The notes below the pieces were generated by a model that made no database searches, had not been told where the DNA came from, and worked only from the letters and a program-made list of their open reading frames with translations. A stretch of 59,393 bases of DNA from Microbulbifer halophilus (GTDB lineage: Bacteria; Pseudomonadota; Gammaproteobacteria; Pseudomonadales; Cellvibrionaceae). Below are positions 18,487-26,755 of the stretch, piece after piece; positions within the stretch are counted from its first letter, which is position 1, and each line of letters starts with the position of its first letter. The stretch lies in contig NZ_JAPIVK010000021.1 in assembly GCF_026183675.1 (NCBI RefSeq), forward strand, positions 25,598 to 84,990, given 5' to 3'. Made by a program: the position numbers and the translations under genes.

Positions 18487-19116
18487 ATGCAGTACGACAA
18501 GTCGACAATTCCCGGCGCAGAAGACGCCTTGCCCGGTCGTGACGAGGCCATGCCGATCAGCGGCAAGCACCATGTCTCGGGGCACACCATGGTGGAACCC
18601 TTCCCGCAGGGGATGGAGAAAGCCATCTTCGGCATGGGTTGTTTCTGGGGCGCCGAGCGACTCTTCTGGGAGATCGACGGCGTCTACAGCACCGCCGCCG
18701 GCTACGCCGGAGGCGTTACCCCCAATCCTCGCTACGAGGAGGTCTGCAGCGGCGGCACCGGCCACGCCGAAGTGGTGCTGGTGGTGTTCGACCCGCAGAA
18801 AGTTTCCTACCGCGAGCTGCTGCGGCGCTTCTGGGAGGAGCACGACCCCACCCAGGGCATGCGCCAGGGCAACGATCTGGGCACCCAGTATCGCTCCTGC
18901 ATCTATTGTTACGGGGACGGGCAACTGCGGCTGGCGCGGGAATCCGAAGCGGAGTTCCAGAAAGCCCTGGCGGAGCGGGGCCTGGGCGCCATCACCACCG
19001 AAATAACCCCGGCCCCCACCTTCTACTACGCCGAAGAAGATCACCAGCAGTACCTGGCCAAGAACCCGCAGGGGTATTGTGGGCTGGCGGGCACCGGAGC
19101 CTGCCTTATTCAGTGA
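18487..19116 (+). CDS. msrA: Peptide-methionine (S)-S-oxide reductase MsrA
   Basis: 209 residues. It repairs oxidised methionine in proteins. The catalytic motif is GCFWG with C52, and the recycling cysteines are C198 (GYCGL) and C206 (GACLIQ), the same spacing as the E. coli enzyme. Also present are [24 protein letters not shown] and EEDHQQYL. The frame opens at 18445 inside the previous gene, but the ATG at 18487 follows CGAGGT. It converges with sseA. Confidence 0.96.
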   Translation: MQYDKSTIPGAEDALPGRDEAMPISGKHHVSGHTMVEPFPQGMEKAIFGMGCFWGAERLFWEIDGVYSTAAGYAGGVTPNPRYEEVCSGGTGHAEVVLVVFDPQKVSYRELLRRFWEEHDPTQGMRQGNDLGTQYRSCIYCYGDGQLRLARESEAEFQKALAERGLGAITTEITPAPTFYYAEEDHQQYLAKNPQGYCGLAGTGACLIQ

Positions 19117-19152
19117 GCAACGAGCGGTGAACAATGAGCAATAGTCGTGGTA

Positions 19153-20052
19153 TTACCGCGTTGCCAACTGTTCATTGTGCACTGCCGGTTCTGACTGCTC
19201 ATTGCCCGTTGGAAACAACATCCGCGCACACCAGTCACTCCAGCTCCCCGGATAGAGGAGGGTGTCGGTGCGACCGATCAGGTGCAGCGAGAAGAGGTTG
19301 ACGCAGGCAGTCACGCCGGAGCCGCAATAGTTCAGCAATTGTTCGTCCGCGGGGATGTCCCGCCAGTGTTCCCGCAGTTCGCCGCGGCTCTTGATGGTGC
19401 CGTCCTCGCGGGTGACACCCCGCCAGGGCTTGTTGACGGCGGTGGGAATATGGCCGGCGATCGGGTCCAGCGGTTCTTCCGTGCCGGCGAAGCGCGGTGC
19501 GTCGCGGGCGTCGATCAGTTGCCAGGGCGGGTTGTCCAGGTTCCGGTAAATAGTCTCGTGATCCACCAGCGTGCCGGTTTCCGGCTCGGCGATAAAATTC
19601 CCCTCCGCCGCTTTCACTTTTTGCGACTCACCGGTTTCCACCGGCAGCCCGGCCGCGCGCCAGGCGGAAAAGCCGCCGTCCAGGATGGCCATGCGCCGGT
19701 GGCCGAAATGATGCAGCAACCACCAGGCGCGGGCGGCGAAGGCGATGCGGCTATCGTCGTAGAGTACGACGAAGCTGTCGCGATCGATTTCCGCCGCGCG
19801 GGCAAAACGCTGAAACCGGTCCGCCGGGGGCAGGGGATGGCGTCCGCCGAAGCGCTGTAGCGGGCCCGACAGGTCGCGGTGCAGGCTGGCGTAACGGGCG
19901 CCCGGGATACGGCTGTTGGCGAACGCCTGTTCGCCGGCATGTGGATCGGCGAGGTCGTAGCGGCAGTCCAGTACCACCGGGCCGGATTCGTCCCCGGACT
20001 GCGGCAGCAGATCGGCCAGTTGTCGGGCTTCGATGACGGGCTCTTCGCACAT
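19153..20052 (-). CDS. sseA: 3-mercaptopyruvate/thiosulfate sulfurtransferase
   Basis: 299 residues with two rhodanese domains. The inactive N-terminal domain has VLDCRYDLADP and GARYASLHRDLSG; the C-terminal domain has the active-site loop CGSGVTA with nucleophile C243. The CGSGVT form favours mercaptopyruvate over thiosulfate. The final 20 or so residues (after ARMLFPTG) are encoded by DNA made of GAACAATGAGCA-type short repeats that continue into the intergenic region, so the C-terminal tail looks like a recent read-through extension. Confidence 0.93.
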   Translation of the reverse strand: MCEEPVIEARQLADLLPQSGDESGPVVLDCRYDLADPHAGEQAFANSRIPGARYASLHRDLSGPLQRFGGRHPLPPADRFQRFARAAEIDRDSFVVLYDDSRIAFAARAWWLLHHFGHRRMAILDGGFSAWRAAGLPVETGESQKVKAAEGNFIAEPETGTLVDHETIYRNLDNPPWQLIDARDAPRFAGTEEPLDPIAGHIPTAVNKPWRGVTREDGTIKSRGELREHWRDIPADEQLLNYCGSGVTACVNLFSLHLIGRTDTLLYPGSWSDWCARMLFPTGNEQSEPAVHNEQLATR

Positions 20053-20125
20053 GGTCGTGTCGTTTCTTATCGTTGTGGTGTCGAAGCTAAGCCGAAAGCG
20101 GGGTTTTGTCCAGCGCCGGTGGCGG

Positions 20126-21733
20126 TCAGTGCTGCTGGCCGAGCTGGCTGTCCCCCGGCGATTCGCCGGGCTCCGATTGCTCTTGAGGCGGTTGCCGGGG
20201 CTGCTGCGCGGCCAGCTCCTCGCGGCGGCACTGCATGGCGGATTCCCGCTGCTGTTCTTCCGGGTTGTCGAGAAAACGCGCCGCGGCCCGCTCGGCGCAG
20301 TTGCTCGCGGAAATCACGTCGTGGGCCAGTTTCGGGAACAGCAGCCACTGGTGGTCGGGCAGTCTGCGCCTGGCCCTGTCGGCGTCCTCTGCCGACAGTA
20401 CCGGGTCGAGCCCGCCGTGCAGCACCATGACCGGGCTGGAGGGCTCGATGGGTCGGGACTCCAGCATTGGCGCGGTGGGAATGGCCCAGATGCGGCACTG
20501 TACCTGCATCAGGTCCAGATCGGTGCGCACCGGGCCGCCGAGGATACCGACCTCGTCGGCTTCCGTGCGGGCCCTGTCGAAGTCGACAAAGGGTGCCTCT
20601 TCGTAACAGAAGTGGCTGATACCGGCGGCGTCACCGAAGTAGGGATCCAGCAGGATATTCATGAAGCCGGCAACCGGCTTTTTGGCGGATTCCACCTCGC
20701 CGTTTTCCAGGGCCTGAATGATTTTCGGCAGCTCGCTGTAGAAGTTTTCGTTGTAGAGGGCCTGGAAAAGTACCCGCAGCAGCCGCTGCCCGGTCAATAC
20801 GAAGGGATATTCTTCCTCGGAATAGCGGTGTTTGGTGGGCACCGTGAGCGGCTCTTCATCCAGGGTCTGCACCAGGGTTTCCAGGCGCCGCCTGAGGTTC
20901 GGGTAGCGGCTGTGGCAGAGTTTGTCGTCGAGGCAGTGTTGCAGGCCGCGCTGATACGCTTCCAGCGAGTCCTGTGCCAGGTTCTGGGTGTAGATGATGT
21001 CCGGGAAAACGGCGCTGTTCAGCACCAGGGTGCGTACCGATTCGGGATAGTCGCGGGCCACCGTCAGTGCATAGCGGGAGGCGTAGGACACACCGTAGAG
21101 ATTGAATTCTTCCTCTTCCAGTTGCCGGCGCAGGGCCTCCACGTCGCGGGCGATGGCAGTGCTGTTGTACCGGGCCAGGTCCGCTTTTCTGCTCAACCGG
21201 TTGTAGCAGCGCTCCATGCTGTAGGTGAACACGCGATTTTCCTCCGCCGGGGTGAGGTGACGCCGGAAGGCGGTATCCGCGTCCTCGATAAATTCGTCGC
21301 AGGTCAGCCGCGGTTCCGCCATACCGGTGCCGCGGGGGTCCATCACGATCAGGTCGCGACCGTCCTCGACGGTCATGTCGGCGTAGTTGAGCCAAAGCCA
21401 CTCGCTGGCATTCTCCGGCTCCAGCCCCAGGCTGGCGCCGGGGCCGCCGGCTCCCAGGTGCAGCAGCGGCTGCTTGGCGGCATCCGGTTCGATCGCGCGG
21501 AAGCGCACTACCGGGAACTGTATTTTGCGGCCGGCGGGCTCGTCGTAGTTCTCCGGCACTTCCATCATGTAGCACTGGGCGAGGGGCCAGTCGCCGTCGG
21601 TTTCGAACCAGCAGGGTTTGGGGATCAGACGGGTGGGATTCTTTGCTTCCTGTCCGGTATCGCGATCGCAGCCGACGATTGCCAGGCAGGCGAGCATCAT
21701 CGGAAGGAATACGCGGAGGTGGAGATCTGACAC
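20126..21733 (-). CDS. Lipoprotein alpha/beta hydrolase (S33 aminopeptidase-like)
   Basis: 535 residues. A lipoprotein signal ends in AIVGC with the lipidated Cys at 22. The fold is that of the tripeptidyl aminopeptidase/proline iminopeptidase group: oxyanion region LLHLGAGGPGAS, VMDPRGTG, nucleophile elbow YGVSYAS with S216, and a late VLHGGLDPVLSAEDA Asp region and HDVI His region. Such proteins release amino-terminal residues from peptides in the periplasm or outer membrane. A long inverted repeat lies directly upstream. Confidence 0.85.
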   Translation of the reverse strand: MSDLHLRVFLPMMLACLAIVGCDRDTGQEAKNPTRLIPKPCWFETDGDWPLAQCYMMEVPENYDEPAGRKIQFPVVRFRAIEPDAAKQPLLHLGAGGPGASLGLEPENASEWLWLNYADMTVEDGRDLIVMDPRGTGMAEPRLTCDEFIEDADTAFRRHLTPAEENRVFTYSMERCYNRLSRKADLARYNSTAIARDVEALRRQLEEEEFNLYGVSYASRYALTVARDYPESVRTLVLNSAVFPDIIYTQNLAQDSLEAYQRGLQHCLDDKLCHSRYPNLRRRLETLVQTLDEEPLTVPTKHRYSEEEYPFVLTGQRLLRVLFQALYNENFYSELPKIIQALENGEVESAKKPVAGFMNILLDPYFGDAAGISHFCYEEAPFVDFDRARTEADEVGILGGPVRTDLDLMQVQCRIWAIPTAPMLESRPIEPSSPVMVLHGGLDPVLSAEDADRARRRLPDHQWLLFPKLAHDVISASNCAERAAARFLDNPEEQQRESAMQCRREELAAQQPRQPPQEQSEPGESPGDSQLGQQH

Positions 21734-21752
21734 TGGATTGCTACCTGTTTAC

Positions 21753-21926
21753 TCAAGTTTTGGGGTTTAGTTTCGGCTGCCGGAGCGGGGAGCGCCTTTC
21801 TGGGACTGTCTGCGAGAGGGACCTCGCGGACAAGCCTACAGGGACGTATTAACGGCGTGTCCCGGAAAGGCGCTCCCCGCTCCGGCTTATGGCATCGAAA
21901 AGCAATTTCGAACTCCGAAACTTGAG
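21753..21926. repeat. Large nested inverted repeat
   Basis: The core arms 21780-21801 and 21865-21886 are perfect over 22 bp (GCCGGAGCGGGGAGCGCCTTTC and its complement) and continue after one mismatch. A small GCGAG/CTCGC stem sits in the loop. Outer arms CTCAAGTTT (21753-21761) and AAACTTGAG (21918-21926) frame it. It begins 20 bases before the hydrolase start and ends 4 bases after the stop of the TRIC-type gene. It may be a terminator for that gene or a mobile repeat. Confidence 0.75.
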
Positions 21927-21930
21927 CTGT

Positions 21931-22545
21931 TTATTTTCCGAAACGCGCTGTCGGGGCCGACAGGTTCCAGCGCAGGGCCGCCAGCCGGATCGACAGGGTG
22001 ACCAGTATACCAGTAGCGACGACCGCGCTGCCCGGTATCCGTCCGCCAGTATCCAGCAGGACCAGCACCGCGGCACCGCTCAGCGCAGCGGTGGCGTATA
22101 TCTCGCGGCGCAGCAGCAGGGGTATATCGCCGGCGAGCAGGTCGCGGATCAGTCCGCCGAAGGTTCCGGTCATCACCCCCATGACGATGGCGATGGCGGG
22201 AGAGTGGCCCAGTGCCAGCGTCTTCTGGGTGCCGATCACCACAAACACGGACAGGCCCATGGCGTCGGCGATCTTCAACAGGCGCATGGGCACCTGCAGA
22301 TAGCGGATCAGGTAAAAGCTGATCGCGCCGGTGGCGGCGGCGATCCAGAGATAGTGACTGTCCTGCAGCCAGAAGACCGGCACATTCAGGATCATGTCGC
22401 GGGTGGTGCCGCCACCGGTGGCCGTGACACAGGCGAGCACCACGGCACCGAACAGGTCCATCTGTTTGTGACCCGCGGCCAGCACGCCGGTAAAGGCGAA
22501 TACCACTATGCCGAACAGGTCGCACCAGTACAGGAGTTGTTCCAT
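21931..22545 (-). CDS. TRIC-type cation channel / UPF0126 membrane protein
   Basis: 204 residues with about seven membrane helices. Two homologous halves each carry the family glycine-rich motif: [14 protein letters not shown] and [14 protein letters not shown]. Prokaryotic members (YadS/YicG type) are homologues of trimeric intracellular cation channels; some have been proposed to move glycine or other small solutes. The frame extends far upstream to 23466, but the ATG at 22545 is the family start. Its ribosome binding site is weak. Confidence 0.87.
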   Translation of the reverse strand: MEQLLYWCDLFGIVVFAFTGVLAAGHKQMDLFGAVVLACVTATGGGTTRDMILNVPVFWLQDSHYLWIAAATGAISFYLIRYLQVPMRLLKIADAMGLSVFVVIGTQKTLALGHSPAIAIVMGVMTGTFGGLIRDLLAGDIPLLLRREIYATAALSGAAVLVLLDTGGRIPGSAVVATGILVTLSIRLAALRWNLSAPTARFGK

Positions 22546-22599
22546 TGTGGTTGTTTCAGTCCAAGCAGGGGGGGGCTTGCGAAGTTTGGCTGCAGGGGC

Positions 22600-22650
22600 C
22601 CGCTTGCGGGCGAAAAGAACGGGGGCCCCGATCCATTCGCCTGCAAGCGG
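22600..22650. repeat. REP-like inverted repeat
   Basis: CCGCTTGCGGGCGAA (22600-22614) pairs with 22636-22650 with one mismatch. A GGGGCCC-type motif also recurs around it. It lies between gcdH and the channel gene and resembles GC-rich REP repeats of pseudomonads. Confidence 0.6.
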
Positions 22651-22676
22651 ACTCCTACGGCGACGTAGGGTGCATC

Positions 22677-23861
22677 TCAGAAAAACGCCTGCAAGCCGGT
22701 CTGTCCCCGCCCCAGGATCAACGCGTGCACATCGTGGGTGCCCTCGTAGGTGTTCACCGCCTCGAGGTTCATCACATGGCGGATCACGTGGAACTCGTCG
22801 GCAATACCGTTGCCGCCGTGCATATCGCGGGCCGCGCGGGCGATGTCCAGGGCCTTGCCGCAGTTGTTGCGTTTGACCATGGAGATCATGGTGGGATCGA
22901 ATTCCGGGTTCTCGTCCATCAGGCGGCCGACGCGCAGGGAGGCCTGCAGGCCCAGTGAAATTTCGGTCTGCATGTCCGCGAGTTTTTTCTGGAACAGCTG
23001 CGTCTGCGCCAGCGGCTTGTCGAACTGCTTGCGGTCCAGGCCGTACTGGCGGGCGGCGTGCCAGCAGGCTTCCCCCGCGCCCATGGCACCCCAGGAGATG
23101 CCGTAGCGGGCGCGGTTCAGGCAGCCGAACGGGCCGCGCAGGCCACCCACTTCCGGGAATCTGTTCTCTTCCGGCACGAACACATTGTCCATGACGATCT
23201 CGCCGGTAATGGAGGCGCGCAGGGAGAATTTGCCCTCGATCTTGGGCGCGCTCAGGCCCTCCATACCCTTGTCCAGCACGAAGCCGCGGATCACGTCTTC
23301 GTCGTCCTTGGCCCAGACCACGAATACATCGGCGATGGGGCTGTTGGTGATCCACATCTTGGAGCCGCTCAGGCGGTAGCCGCCGTCGACTTTCTTGGCG
23401 CGGGTCTTCATGCCGCCGGGATCGGAGCCGGCGTCCGGCTCGGTCAGGCCGAAGCAGCCGATCCACTCGCCGGTGGCCAGTTTGGGCAGGTACTTCTCTT
23501 TCTGCGCTTCGCTACCGTAGGCGGAAATCGGGTACATCACCAGGCTGGACTGCACGCTCATGGCCGAGCGGTAGCCGGAGTCGACGCGCTCCACCTCGCG
23601 CGCCACCAGGCCGTAGGAGACATAGTTCAGGCCGGCGCAGCCGTAGCCGTGGATGGTGGAGCCCAGCAGCCCCAGCTCGCCCATTTCATTCATGATTTCG
23701 CGGTCGAAAATCTCGTGGCGGTTGGCCTCGAGGACCCGCGGCATCAGCTTGGACTGACAGTATTCGCGCGCGGTGTCGCGGACCATGCGCTCTTCGTCGC
23801 TCAGTTGGCGGTCGAGTAGCAGGATATCTTCCCAGTGGGCCAGGGGCTGGTGTTTGCTCAT
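22677..23861 (-). CDS. gcdH: Glutaryl-CoA dehydrogenase
   Basis: 394 residues, acyl-CoA dehydrogenase fold with FAD. Family features are [34 protein letters not shown], and the C-terminal [16 protein letters not shown] with catalytic Glu373. The EPDAGSDP plus TYEGTHD combination is characteristic of GcdH, which oxidises and decarboxylates glutaryl-CoA to crotonyl-CoA in lysine and tryptophan breakdown. No lysR or glutarate CoA-transferase gene is adjacent, although a CaiB-type transferase lies 14 kb away. It is transcribed divergently from the RND operon. Confidence 0.93.
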   Translation of the reverse strand: MSKHQPLAHWEDILLLDRQLSDEERMVRDTAREYCQSKLMPRVLEANRHEIFDREIMNEMGELGLLGSTIHGYGCAGLNYVSYGLVAREVERVDSGYRSAMSVQSSLVMYPISAYGSEAQKEKYLPKLATGEWIGCFGLTEPDAGSDPGGMKTRAKKVDGGYRLSGSKMWITNSPIADVFVVWAKDDEDVIRGFVLDKGMEGLSAPKIEGKFSLRASITGEIVMDNVFVPEENRFPEVGGLRGPFGCLNRARYGISWGAMGAGEACWHAARQYGLDRKQFDKPLAQTQLFQKKLADMQTEISLGLQASLRVGRLMDENPEFDPTMISMVKRNNCGKALDIARAARDMHGGNGIADEFHVIRHVMNLEAVNTYEGTHDVHALILGRGQTGLQAFF

Positions 23862-24071
23862 GATTTCTCTCGTCTACTTCCGTTTTCGTTGCGCGGCCGG
23901 TGTTGTCCGGCCGGTCGTATGGTGTCGCATCATACCGAAGTCCGCGCCCGGCGGCATCTGGGGCCGGATACCGTCAGCGTAAACAACAGTAAATTACCTT
24001 GCAGCGGCAAAGTCGACTCCCATAATAATCGCGAAGATTTTCCTACGCTGGTGCTTTTTAAGAGTCTTTTG

Positions 24072-25526
24072 GTGAATTTTTTGCTCTCTCTTCGCCGTTG
24101 TGCAGTTATTTGTGTGCCTCTGCTGACCGCCTGTGCCACCCAGACGCTGCCGCCGGATCTGCCGCAGGAGGTGCTGGGCCTGCCCGACCGTTTCCGCGCC
24201 TCCGGCGAAACTGCCGCGGATATCCGCTGGTGGCGCAACTTCGACGACCCGCAGATGAATGAACTGGTGCAGCTGGCACTGAAAGACAATCCCGGCCTGC
24301 AGGCCACTCTGTGGCGCCTGCAGCAGGCCGAGGCGGCCGCGCGCGGCGCCCGCTCCGGCCTCTGGCCGCGGCTGACCGGCGGGCTGGAGAACACCGAGCA
24401 GCGACGCGCCGAGGGCGATTTCGATTTCGAGGGCGGCGAGAACGAGGGCAACAGCTGGAGCGGCCGCCTGGCCGCCAGCTACGAAGTGGATCTCTGGGGC
24501 CGGGTGCGCGCCGGTGCCCGCGCCGCCGAGGCCGGGCGCCTGGCTCAGGAGCAGAACCTGCAGGCGGCGGCCCTGAGCCTCGCCTCGGAGGTGTCCGTCA
24601 CCTGGCTGCAGCTGCGCGAGCAGTGGGGCCAGCAGTCGCTGTTGATTGAACAGCTGGACACCAACCGCAAGAGCCTGCGGGTGTTGGAGCTGCGTTTCGG
24701 CGGCGGCGCGACCACGGCGGCGGATGTGCTGCAGCAGCGGCAACTGGTGGAGCAGTCGCAGCAGGAACTGCGCGACGCCGAGGCCAGTATCGACACTCTC
24801 AAGGTGCAACTGGCGGCGCTGCTGGGTATGAGCAGGGAGGAGCTCGAGGGCCTGCTGCAGTCGCAGACCGGCCTGCCGCCACTGCCGGCCCTGCCGGATA
24901 CCGGCGTGCCGTCGCAGCTGTTGCTGCGGCGACCGGACGTGCAGGGGGCCCAGCGCGAACTGCTGCAGGGCTTTTACCTGGCCGACCAGGCCTGGGCCGA
25001 GCGGCTGCCCAGCCTCAGCCTGTCCGCCATTGCCAGCGGCGGCGGCCCGTCGATCGGCGATATCGTCGATGACTGGCTGCTGACCGTGACCGCCGCCGCC
25101 GAGGGGGTGATCTTCGACGGCGGCCAACTGGCCTCCGCCCAGGACCAGCAGGAGGCCGTGCTGCAGGAGCGCTGGGCTCTGTACCGCGGCACGGTGATGG
25201 ATGCGCTGGCGGAAGTGGAACAGGCGCTGATCCGGGAGGGGGCGGTGCGGGATCGCCTCGGCCACCTGCGCCAGCGCGCGCAGCTTGCCGACCAGATCGT
25301 CGTGCGCCAGCGGCGCGCCTACAGCCGCGGCGCCGTGGATTTTCTCAATGTGCTGACGGCCACCAATAACCAACAGAGCCTCGCGCGGCAACTGCTGACC
25401 GCACGGCGGGAACTGATGGAAAACCGCGTAGCGCTCTATCGCGCACTGTCCGGCGGACTGCCGGGGGAAGACCTGCCGGGTACCGAGCCGGTGGAGTTGG
25501 AGTTGTACCGGGAGGGGACCACTTGA
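24072..25526 (+). CDS. RND efflux outer membrane factor (OprM/NodT lipoprotein)
   Basis: 484 residues. The frame is open from 23835, but a GTG at 24072 with AAGAG 7 bases upstream gives a clean lipoprotein signal: lipobox LLTAC with Cys21. Two TolC-type repeats follow, with WWRNFDDPQMNELV and YEVDLWGRVRAGARAAEAG in the first and the equivalent FLADQAWAERLPSLSL-like stretch (here YLADQAWAERLPSLS) in the second. It is the outer-membrane exit duct of the efflux system. Its TGA overlaps the TTG start of the adaptor. Confidence 0.92.
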   Translation: MNFLLSLRRCAVICVPLLTACATQTLPPDLPQEVLGLPDRFRASGETAADIRWWRNFDDPQMNELVQLALKDNPGLQATLWRLQQAEAAARGARSGLWPRLTGGLENTEQRRAEGDFDFEGGENEGNSWSGRLAASYEVDLWGRVRAGARAAEAGRLAQEQNLQAAALSLASEVSVTWLQLREQWGQQSLLIEQLDTNRKSLRVLELRFGGGATTAADVLQQRQLVEQSQQELRDAEASIDTLKVQLAALLGMSREELEGLLQSQTGLPPLPALPDTGVPSQLLLRRPDVQGAQRELLQGFYLADQAWAERLPSLSLSAIASGGGPSIGDIVDDWLLTVTAAAEGVIFDGGQLASAQDQQEAVLQERWALYRGTVMDALAEVEQALIREGAVRDRLGHLRQRAQLADQIVVRQRRAYSRGAVDFLNVLTATNNQQSLARQLLTARRELMENRVALYRALSGGLPGEDLPGTEPVELELYREGTT

Positions 25527-26755
25527 ACCTGAAACGCATCAATTGGAATTTCGCACTGCCCATTGGGCTGATACTGCTGGCGCTGCTGATCTCGAGCTGG
25601 CTGCTGCGGGAAAAGCCCACCATGTCCCGCGGGGCGCCCGCCGCACCGGCGCCCACCGTGGAAGTGGCCGAGGCGGAGCGCGGCCGCTTCCCGGTGACCG
25701 TCAGGGCGCTGGGCCAGGTGACCGCGCGGGAAACTGTCGAACTGCAGCCGCAGGTGGAAGGGCGCGTGGACTGGCTCGACTACGACCTGGGCCCGGGCTC
25801 CACCCTGGGCAAAAATGAACTGCTGCTGCGCATCGACAGGGAACCCTACCAACTGGCGCTGCAGACGGCGCGCAGCACCCTGGCCGAGCGGCGCGCGGAA
25901 CTGCAGCAGGAGCAGGGCCAGCGCGCCGTGGCCGCGGAGGAATATGAGCTGCTCGGCTCCTCGCTGCCGGACGCGGACCGCGCGCTGGTACTGCGCGAGC
26001 CGCAACTGGCCGCGGCCCGGGCGCGGGTGGATTCCGCCGAGGCCGATGTCAGCCTGGCGCAGCGCGACCTGCGCCTGACGGAGATCCGCTCGCCGTTCAA
26101 CGCACTGCTGGTGGAGCGCAGTGTGGATACGGGCGATCGCGTGGCGCCGGGCACGGTACTCTACACCCTGGCCGGCGCCGACCGTTTCCAGATCGAAGTG
26201 GAAGTGCCGGCATCGCAGTTGATACGGCTGGTGGGCCCGGATGCGGACGTGCGCATTCGCGGCAGCCAGTGGCCCGAAGGGCAGTACCGCGCGGGGGAAT
26301 TCGTGCGGCTGATCCCGGTGCTGGAAGAGCAGGGCCGCCTGGCCCGGGTGCTGGTGGAACTGCCGGACCCGCTGGGCCTGGAGGATCCCACCCGGCCGCA
26401 ACTGCTGCTGAACGACCTGGCGCAGGTGGAGATCACCGGTCGCACCGAAGCTGAGCGGGTGCGGATTCCGGTCGCGGCGGTGCAGGATGGCGATCGCGTC
26501 TGGGTGGTGAAAGACGGCAGGATTGAGATCCGCCCGGTCGAGGTGGATTACCTGAGCGGCGATTACGCACTGCTGAAAAGCGGCCTCGAGGGCGGGGAGA
26601 CCCTGGTGACCACCCGCCTCGCTGCGGTGACCCCCGATATGCCGGTGCGCGTCGCCGGACGGCAGCGAGCGGACGCCGGCAAGCGGGCGGATGGGGCGCG
26701 GGGAGAAAATGCCGGCAGGGCGCCCCGTGAACCGGCCGGAGGGGCAGCCCGATGA
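25523..26755 (+). CDS. RND periplasmic adaptor (membrane fusion protein)
   Basis: 410 residues: an N-terminal membrane anchor (LPIGLILLALLISSWLL, about 11-28), a split lipoyl domain (VRALGQVTARETVELQPQVEGRV and later LTEIRSPFNALLVERSVDTGDRV), an alpha-helical hairpin between them (about 105-185), then beta-barrel and membrane-proximal domains. It links pump and outer membrane duct. The start is TTG in the overlap TTGA with the previous stop, behind GGGAGGGG. The last 40 residues are a low-complexity Arg/Ala/Gly tail. Confidence 0.92.
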   Translation: MNLKRINWNFALPIGLILLALLISSWLLREKPTMSRGAPAAPAPTVEVAEAERGRFPVTVRALGQVTARETVELQPQVEGRVDWLDYDLGPGSTLGKNELLLRIDREPYQLALQTARSTLAERRAELQQEQGQRAVAAEEYELLGSSLPDADRALVLREPQLAAARARVDSAEADVSLAQRDLRLTEIRSPFNALLVERSVDTGDRVAPGTVLYTLAGADRFQIEVEVPASQLIRLVGPDADVRIRGSQWPEGQYRAGEFVRLIPVLEEQGRLARVLVELPDPLGLEDPTRPQLLLNDLAQVEITGRTEAERVRIPVAAVQDGDRVWVVKDGRIEIRPVEVDYLSGDYALLKSGLEGGETLVTTRLAAVTPDMPVRVAGRQRADAGKRADGARGENAGRAPREPAGGAAR

